Assembly (NCBI GenBank): GCA_035455185.1
Contig: DATIFQ010000474.1
Location: 1 to 19,623, forward strand
DNA from: JAEHDI01 sp035455185
Lineage (GTDB): Bacteria > Acidobacteriota > Terriglobia > Bryobacterales > Bryobacteraceae
Direction of reading: 5' to 3'
Length of the DNA stretch: 19,623 nucleotides
Of the stretch, positions 15,322 to 19,623 are shown in pieces. Numbering within the stretch: position 1 is the stretch's first letter; each line of letters starts with the position of its first letter. The position numbers were made by a program, and so were the translations under genes. The notes below the pieces were generated by a model that saw only the letters and a list, made by a program, of their open reading frames with translations, searched no databases and had not been told where the DNA came from.

Positions 15322-17361
15322 TCACCGCGCGAACTGAATCTTCACCCGTTCTCCACGCGGCAGGATGCTGCCCGCCATGGGCATCTGCGCACGGGCGACT
15401 CCGCTGCCGATCAGTTCGACCGGCAGACCATTCGCCGAACATTCCGCAATCACCACGCGCATGCTCTTGCCATAGAAGTCGGGGACTTTCGGCCCCCACA
15501 GCTCTACCCTCTCGTGTGCGTCTGGGATCCCCGGTTCCGGGAGCATGGGAGCCGGGGACCCCAGGTCAGCGATAGCCAGGTCGTCGAATTCGACTGGCTC
15601 ATCTTCCCGAGAGGGAGGAGCGTCGGGAAGATCTCTTGGCACGTCCAGCAGCCGCAGCGCGGCCGTCGCCACTTCTCGAAACACCGGCGCCGCCACCGCG
15701 CCGCCGAACTTGGACGCGCCGTTCAGCGTGACTACCACCACCACTCCTGGATTCGTCACCGGAGCAAAGCCAAGAAACGACGCGTTATAGCGGTGGGTGT
15801 AGCGCTTGCTGACTAAATCGAAAATCTGCGCGGACCCGGTTTTGCCGCCGGCGGTGTATCCGTCCAGGCGCGCTAGTTTGCCCGTTCCGTGCAGGACCAC
15901 GCCCTCCATCATCTGGCGCATCGTGATCGCCGTCTCCGGCCGAATCATGCGCTGCGGCGGTTCGACCGGCTCGGGCGCCGCCTTCCGGTCGGGTTGGCGG
16001 GTCGTCAGCACCAGCCGCGGCTTCACCAGAAGACCCCCGTTCGCGATTGCCGAGCAGGCACGCGCGAGCTGTACCGTAGTGGTGCTGATCTCGTGACCCA
16101 TGGCCACGGACCCGATGGAGCTCTTGCCCCATGCGCTGAGGTCTCTCACCATTCCCGCGGATTCCCCTGGCAGCGGCAGGCCGGTCATCCTGCCGAATCC
16201 GAACCTCCGCACGTATTCGAGCAATCGCCGTTCGCCGACTCTCAAGCCCACCTGGATGGCTCCGATGTTGCTCGAATTGGCCAGCACGTCCGCCATCGGA
16301 AGCGCCGAGTACGAGTGGTGATCGCGGATCACGCGGCCGAACAGGTTGATGCGTCCGTTCCCGCACGGAATGATCGTCCCTGGCCGGAGCGTCGTCGTCT
16401 CAAGCGCCGCCGACACCGTAATGACCTTGAACACCGAGCCGGGCTCGAACGGCACCGAAAAGGCGTGATTGGCGCGCCTTTCAACGTCCGTCTTTGTCTT
16501 GATGGGGTCGTTCGGGTCGAAGCCGGGGTAACTGGCCAGGGCCAGAATATCGCCGTTGTAGGGGTTCATCACTACAACGCTGCCGTTGACGCAGTTGTTT
16601 CCTTCAACCGCCTTCGTCAGTTCGCGCTCCGCCACGTGCTGGATGCGCTCGTCAATCGTCAGCACCACATCTCCGCCGGGCTGGGCCTCGGCCGCGATTT
16701 GAGCGAGGATGCCGCGCCGGAGCACGTCGGTTAATACTCGCGCCTTGCCGGCCCGGCCCCGCAGGACCTCGTCGAACGTCTGCTCGACGCCGGTGTTTCC
16801 TCGTTCCTGGTGGTCGACCGCTCCGATTACGTGCGCGGCCAGCGTTCCCTTCGGATAGCTGCGTTTGCTCTCCCGGCGGAATTCGATCCAGTCAAGCCCC
16901 AGGCTTCGCAGCCGCTCCGCTTCGCCGAGGCTGATCTTCCGCTTCACCCACAGGAAACCGCGTCCGCGCTGTGCGGCCTCGGTCATCCTTCCGAACAGTT
17001 CGCGGCGGTCGAGTCCGAGAATCGGTGCCAGAATGCCGGAAGCCACCGAAAGTTCCGGCGCCCGCCTCGGGTTGATGCAGACCGATTCCACGGCCAGGCT
17101 CATCGCCAGCGGCTGGCCATTCCGGTCGAGAATAGCGCCGCGCGGCGCCGAGAGTTCCACCCGTCGCCTCTGCTGCTGCTCCGCCAGTTGTCGGTAGGTT
17201 TGATGCTGGAAAACCTGAAGGTACACGAGCCGGCCCACAATCGCCACTATCCAGAGGACGGCCAGCGCCACTAACACCGCCAGCCGCTGTCTGCCGTAGT
17301 CGCCGCTTCCGGGGTGGCGATTTCCCAAGAACCGGAATCTCGCGCTGGCGGGTCTGATCAT
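15322..17361 (-). CDS. ftsI: Septal transpeptidase FtsI (class B PBP) with C-terminal PASTA domain
   Basis: The product has 679 residues. It cross-links septal peptidoglycan with FtsW as polymerase partner. A short basic cytoplasmic tail precedes one membrane anchor (about 27-50). The dimerisation domain contains APRGAILDRNG (72-82). The transpeptidase has SxxK as Ser309-Lys312 in EPGSVFK, SxN as Ser363-Asn365 in NSSNIGA, and KTG at 507-509 in GGKTGSAQ. A Pro/Asp/Glu-rich linker (about 573-622) leads to one PASTA domain (about 625-678, starting VPDFYGKSMRVVI). PASTA on FtsI is common in Firmicutes PBP2x and SpoVD but not in E. coli FtsI, which is near 590 residues. The ribosome binding site is a weak GGATGAG, and ftsL ends 73 bases upstream. 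Confidence 0.95.
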   Translation of the reverse strand: MIRPASARFRFLGNRHPGSGDYGRQRLAVLVALAVLWIVAIVGRLVYLQVFQHQTYRQLAEQQQRRRVELSAPRGAILDRNGQPLAMSLAVESVCINPRRAPELSVASGILAPILGLDRRELFGRMTEAAQRGRGFLWVKRKISLGEAERLRSLGLDWIEFRRESKRSYPKGTLAAHVIGAVDHQERGNTGVEQTFDEVLRGRAGKARVLTDVLRRGILAQIAAEAQPGGDVVLTIDERIQHVAERELTKAVEGNNCVNGSVVVMNPYNGDILALASYPGFDPNDPIKTKTDVERRANHAFSVPFEPGSVFKVITVSAALETTTLRPGTIIPCGNGRINLFGRVIRDHHSYSALPMADVLANSSNIGAIQVGLRVGERRLLEYVRRFGFGRMTGLPLPGESAGMVRDLSAWGKSSIGSVAMGHEISTTTVQLARACSAIANGGLLVKPRLVLTTRQPDRKAAPEPVEPPQRMIRPETAITMRQMMEGVVLHGTGKLARLDGYTAGGKTGSAQIFDLVSKRYTHRYNASFLGFAPVTNPGVVVVVTLNGASKFGGAVAAPVFREVATAALRLLDVPRDLPDAPPSREDEPVEFDDLAIADLGSPAPMLPEPGIPDAHERVELWGPKVPDFYGKSMRVVIAECSANGLPVELIGSGVARAQMPMAGSILPRGERVKIQFAR

Positions 17362-17434
17362 CGGCTCATCCGTCTTGGCTGTTTCGTGGATTTGGCGTTC
17401 TCCGTGCCACGCCTAGACTCAGCTTCCGCTTCGG

Positions 17435-17926
17435 CTATTTCGACCGCACATTCATCGCGAGCGAGCCGTCGGCGCTCGGGTTCAGGTACACCACTTGGCC
17501 GGGCGCCGGGTCGATGAACTCCTGTGTCTTCGCCATCTCCTCAATCCGCTCCGGGCTGAGCAGCCGCGCCTCTTCGATCTCCAGCGACCGGTGCTCTACG
17601 GCCAGCTTCTGCTGCTGCGCCTTCAGGGATTCGATCTGGTATCCGGCGAGCACCCCGTACGCCTTCGGCCACAGCATCACAAGCAGAAGCAGGGTCAGCG
17701 CGCACGTGGTCGCGATCATCCGCAAGCAGCGCTTGCTAGCCTGAGGGTTCGCCTGCCGGATCAGCCTCGAGTTATCGATGGCTTTGCGGTAGAAGTAAAC
17801 ATCTTCATTCGGAAGGGCTCGTAATCTGTAGATGTCCGCCCTCTCCTCACGCGCGTCGGGCATCACCGCTGTCGTGTTCTCCGCCACCGCGCCGTATCTT
17901 CCGTACCATGTCGCCTGCGTCGCCAT
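17435..17926 (-). CDS. ftsL: Cell division protein FtsL-like
   Basis: The product has 163 residues. It is a bitopic divisome protein expected to form a coiled coil with FtsB and to bind FtsQ. The cytoplasmic N-terminus is about 65 residues, longer than in E. coli. One membrane segment lies near 70-88 (ATTCALTLLLLVMLW). A heptad-like periplasmic helix follows (about 96-133), ending in LSPERIEEMAKTQ, a pattern typical of FtsL and related DivIC-type proteins, and then a short Pro/Gly tail. Identification rests on position between rsmH and ftsI and on architecture, since the family is poorly conserved. A GGAG ribosome binding site lies seven bases before the ATG, and the rsmH stop is 12 bases upstream. 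Confidence 0.85.
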   Translation of the reverse strand: MATQATWYGRYGAVAENTTAVMPDAREERADIYRLRALPNEDVYFYRKAIDNSRLIRQANPQASKRCLRMIATTCALTLLLLVMLWPKAYGVLAGYQIESLKAQQQKLAVEHRSLEIEEARLLSPERIEEMAKTQEFIDPAPGQVVYLNPSADGSLAMNVRSK

Positions 17927-17938
17927 TGCCGACTCCAG

Positions 17939-18799
17939 CTATCTCATCTCCACCGCCCGGAGCTTCGCGCTCCGTGACGGCGGGTTTCTCCGTGTTTCCT
18001 CTTCGGTTGGCCTGACAACGTGCTTCGTAAGCAGGATCGCTCGTCCCTGCCGGGCCAGGCCTTGAAAACTCTGTTTCACCTTGCGGTCTTCCAGGCTCAT
18101 GAAGGTGATCACCACGATCCGCCCTCCGCCCGCCACCATCCGCGGCGCCGCCTCCAGTAACCGGTCCAGTTCCGCCTGTTCGTCATTGACCGCCATCCTC
18201 AGAGCCATGAAAGTCTGGGTCGCCGGATGAAGTCGACCCGTTCGGGGCGCGGCCTGCTCCACTACTCTGGCCAAGTGCAGTGTGCTTCGAATCGGCCGCG
18301 CCCGAACGATGGCTCTGGCAATCTTCCGCGCCCTCCTTTCCTGGCCGAGCCCGAAGATCAGGTCGGCCAATGCCTTTTCGGCGATGGTATTCACGATCTC
18401 CGCCGCCGTCGGCTGCTGGCTGCGTTCCATGCGCATGTCCAGTGGCCCGTCGGCCGAGATCGAAAAACCTCGTTCGGCGTCCGTCAACTGGTAACGGCTC
18501 ACGCCCAGGTCGGCCACCAGGCCGTCCACTTGAGCGATCCCCAGTTCGGTGAGCGCCGCTTCCAACTGCGAGAACCTTGCCTGCCGGAACCGGATACGGC
18601 CGGCCCATTGCGCCGTGTTCGCCTCGGCCATCGCAAGCGACTCGGCGTCCCGGTCGCAGGCGATCGCCGCTCCGGTCGTCAATCGCTCCGCAATCGCTGC
18701 CGTGTGGCCCCCAAGCCCGGCCGTGACGTCGAGATAGGTGCCGTCCCCGCGGACCGCCAGGAATTCGAGAACCTCCGCGAGCATGACGGGGACGTGCAT
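17939..18799 (-). CDS. rsmH: 16S rRNA (cytosine(1402)-N(4))-methyltransferase RsmH
   Basis: The product has 286 residues (also called MraW). It methylates N4 of C1402 in 16S rRNA near the P site, using S-adenosylmethionine. The opening HVPVMLAEVLEFL (2-14) and SAM loop DVTAGLGGHTAAI (24-36) fit the family. So do VADLGVSRYQL (95-105), ERGFSISADGPLDMRM (109-124) and HPATQTFMALRMAVNDE (191-207). Two C-terminal motifs are altered: FHSLEDR is FMSLEDR (233-239), and NPRSRSAKLR is NPPSRSAKLR (272-281). The protein is at the short end of the family. It starts six bases after the mraZ stop, and a GGGGGG run inside the end of mraZ is the only, rather distant, ribosome-binding candidate. Confidence 0.95.
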   Translation of the reverse strand: MHVPVMLAEVLEFLAVRGDGTYLDVTAGLGGHTAAIAERLTTGAAIACDRDAESLAMAEANTAQWAGRIRFRQARFSQLEAALTELGIAQVDGLVADLGVSRYQLTDAERGFSISADGPLDMRMERSQQPTAAEIVNTIAEKALADLIFGLGQERRARKIARAIVRARPIRSTLHLARVVEQAAPRTGRLHPATQTFMALRMAVNDEQAELDRLLEAAPRMVAGGGRIVVITFMSLEDRKVKQSFQGLARQGRAILLTKHVVRPTEEETRRNPPSRSAKLRAVEMR

Positions 18800-18805
18800 A
18801 CATCA

Positions 18806-19291
18806 CTACTTGAGGCCCCCCTTCTCGACCCCCTGAAGCTTGCCGGCCAGGTTCTCCCTGGCCGCGGCCCTCCGGCTCTCGTAGACGTTGTCTGTGAAGA
18901 GCGTGATGCGGCCCTTGAACCACTGGAGGTGTACCTGTTGGTTCTCGACGCCGAGCAACTGCCGCAACTCCTGTGGAAGCAGCACGCGTCCCTGGCTGTC
19001 CACCTCTGCGTCCGCGCCAAGATCGTTAGCAATAAATGCAATGTCTTCAGCAGCTTGGGGGTCTTCTGTGTAGTTCTCGAGAAGAATTTCGTTTTCTTTC
19101 CAGATCGAAATGGGGTAAATTCGTGCTGTGGTGGTGTCCAAGCTCGTGACGAAGACACGGGGGCTGCCAAAGCTGCTAATGTATTGCTGCAACTTTGCCG
19201 GCAGCTTCAGGCGGCCTTTCTCGTCCACACGCGCCGAAAACGCTCCTTTTGGCGGGTCGGTTTGCGGCGAAAGATTAGAAATTAACTCCAC
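18806..19291 (-). CDS. mraZ: Transcriptional regulator MraZ
   Basis: The product has 161 residues. It is a DNA-binding protein of the SpoVT/AbrB swapped-hairpin fold that controls the dcw operon it heads. Two copies of the family motif are clear: ARVDEKGRLKLPAKL (20-34) and AEVDSQGRVLLPQEL (95-109). The product begins at GTG 19291, with AAAAGGG six bases upstream. Homology begins at about residue 17, so the first 16 residues are an extra N-terminal arm. The C-terminal end (135-161) is basic. Four TGGAN-like boxes upstream and at the start codon are its probable binding sites, which suggests autoregulation. Confidence 0.95.
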   Translation of the reverse strand: MELISNLSPQTDPPKGAFSARVDEKGRLKLPAKLQQYISSFGSPRVFVTSLDTTTARIYPISIWKENEILLENYTEDPQAAEDIAFIANDLGADAEVDSQGRVLLPQELRQLLGVENQQVHLQWFKGRITLFTDNVYESRRAAARENLAGKLQGVEKGGLK

Positions 19292-19320
19292 ATCAGACCC
19301 TTTTAATCCACTTCAGTCCA
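19286..19320 (-). promoter_or_regulatory. MraZ operator: four boxes at 10-bp spacing
   Basis: On the minus strand TGGAC (19320-19316), TGGAT (19310-19306), GGGTC (19300-19296) and TGGAG (19290-19286) recur at exactly 10-bp intervals, with 5-base spacers ending AAG, AAA or ATG. E. coli MraZ is known to bind TGGGN repeats separated by 5 bases, and mollicute MraZ binds AAAGTG-type repeats. The array begins near the predicted transcription start and ends on the GTG start codon, so it covers the ribosome binding site. Confidence 0.8.
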
Positions 19321-19328
19321 CTTGACAG

Positions 19329-19357
19329 ATTATGTACCAGCATCGGCGGGAATGCAA
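19329..19357 (-). promoter_or_regulatory. Promoter of the dcw cluster (Pmra)
   Basis: TTGCAT (19357-19352) and CATAAT (19334-19329) are separated by exactly 17 bases on the minus strand. They match the sigma70-type consensus at 4 of 6 and 5 of 6 positions. Transcription would begin near 19322, giving a leader of about 30 bases before mraZ that is filled by the MraZ boxes. Confidence 0.65.
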
Positions 19358-19366
19358 ATCTTTTTT

Positions 19367-19458
19367 AGAGTGAAGCCCCAATTCTTTCAGCGATCTAGCT
19401 GCACACAACGCATGGGGACCTTTCACTCTTCGCCTCTACCTGTTGCGGTATGAGTGAA
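19367..19458. repeat. Three GAGTGAA copies in the mraZ/RraA spacer
   Basis: AGAGTGAA (19367-19374), its inverted copy TTCACTCT (19422-19429) and GAGTGAA (19452-19458) lie in the divergent spacer upstream of both promoters. The first two are a perfect 8-bp inverted repeat 47 bases apart. They could be binding sites for a shared regulator, but the motif is not one I recognise and it is short enough to arise by chance. Confidence 0.25.
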
Positions 19459-19504
19459 TTTCTCCCTTTCGGTTCCCCTTGCAGCCTCATTCCGCCTACA
19501 ATCA

Positions 19505-19623
19505 ATGACGATGCCTGCCCCTCCGCTCTCTGAACGCCACCTCGCCCTGCTTCGCGACTACGACACCCCGACGATTTGCAATGTCATCGAGTTATTCGCC
19601 ATCCGTCCTCGAAGCACCGGCTT
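19505..19623 (+). CDS. RraA family protein, N-terminal fragment
   Basis: The frame begins ATG 19505 (or ATG 19511) and runs off the right edge, giving 39 residues. The segment LRDYDTPTICNVIELFAIRP matches the N-terminus of RraA/RraA-like proteins, where a D-T-P-T-(I/V)-x-N-x-(I/L)-E helix opens the fold. Members include 4-hydroxy-4-methyl-2-oxoglutarate aldolases and the RNase E inhibitor RraA, and were long misnamed demethylmenaquinone methyltransferases. The fragment is too short to tell which activity applies. No ribosome binding site is visible. TACAAT at 19497-19502 would place a transcription start near the second ATG. The gene is divergent from mraZ. Confidence 0.7.
   Translation, partial: MTMPAPPLSERHLALLRDYDTPTICNVIELFAIRPRSTG

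Noticed and set aside
1..19623. CRISPR arrays, insertion sequences, tRNA or phage attachment sites
   Set aside because: Reading both strands I saw no spaced repeats, transposase motifs or cloverleaf-like sequences. The region looks like stable core genome.

Overview
The window is the complete division and cell-wall (dcw) cluster of a GC-rich, Gram-negative-type bacterium. It lies on the minus strand and is flanked by a few unrelated genes. The gene content, a bactofilin/methyltransferase pair, a PASTA-bearing FtsI and an RraA-like neighbour make me think of Acidobacteriota (Solibacter/Bryobacter-like). That assignment is an inference from protein style, not from any marker search.

Layout, left to right. 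Positions 1-142 (+) hold the 3' end of a family 2 glycosyltransferase. It converges on a minus-strand pair, a class I SAM methyltransferase (155-877) preceded by a bactofilin (889-1443). A 119-base divergent spacer (1444-1562) holds candidate promoter and hairpin elements. It leads into a plus-strand tyrosine phenol-lyase (1563-2945), whose 3' end faces the end of ftsZ across 19 bases.

From 19291 down to 2965, fourteen minus-strand genes follow in the classical order: mraZ, rsmH, ftsL, ftsI, murE, murF, mraY, murD, ftsW, murG, murC, ftsQ, ftsA, ftsZ. Three junctions are ATGA overlaps (murE/murF, mraY/murD, ftsW/murG). Most other junctions are 1-30 bases; the larger ones are ftsL/ftsI (73), murE's upstream gap (128) and ftsA/ftsZ (51). 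ddl and murB, which often sit between murC and ftsQ, are absent here. The cluster encodes MurC, MurD, MurE (DNPR motif, so meso-diaminopimelate) and MurF for the stem peptide, MraY and MurG for lipid I and II, FtsW and FtsI as septal glycosyltransferase and transpeptidase, FtsQ and FtsL as scaffold, and FtsA and FtsZ as the cytoskeleton.

Upstream of mraZ there is a good sigma70-type promoter. Immediately downstream of it are four TGGAN-like boxes at exact 10-bp spacing that run over the ribosome binding site to the GTG start. This is the architecture known for MraZ autoregulation. The right edge holds the divergent 5' end of an RraA-family gene (19505 onward).

No tRNA, rRNA, insertion sequence, CRISPR array or phage feature was seen, and no gene-free stretch exceeds about 215 bases. 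I found no evidence of a new multi-gene system. The most interesting items are the MraZ operator, unusual residues in FtsZ and RsmH, an insertion in FtsW, mRNA hairpins at the ftsZ and bactofilin ribosome binding sites, and a tyrosine phenol-lyase next to the division cluster.
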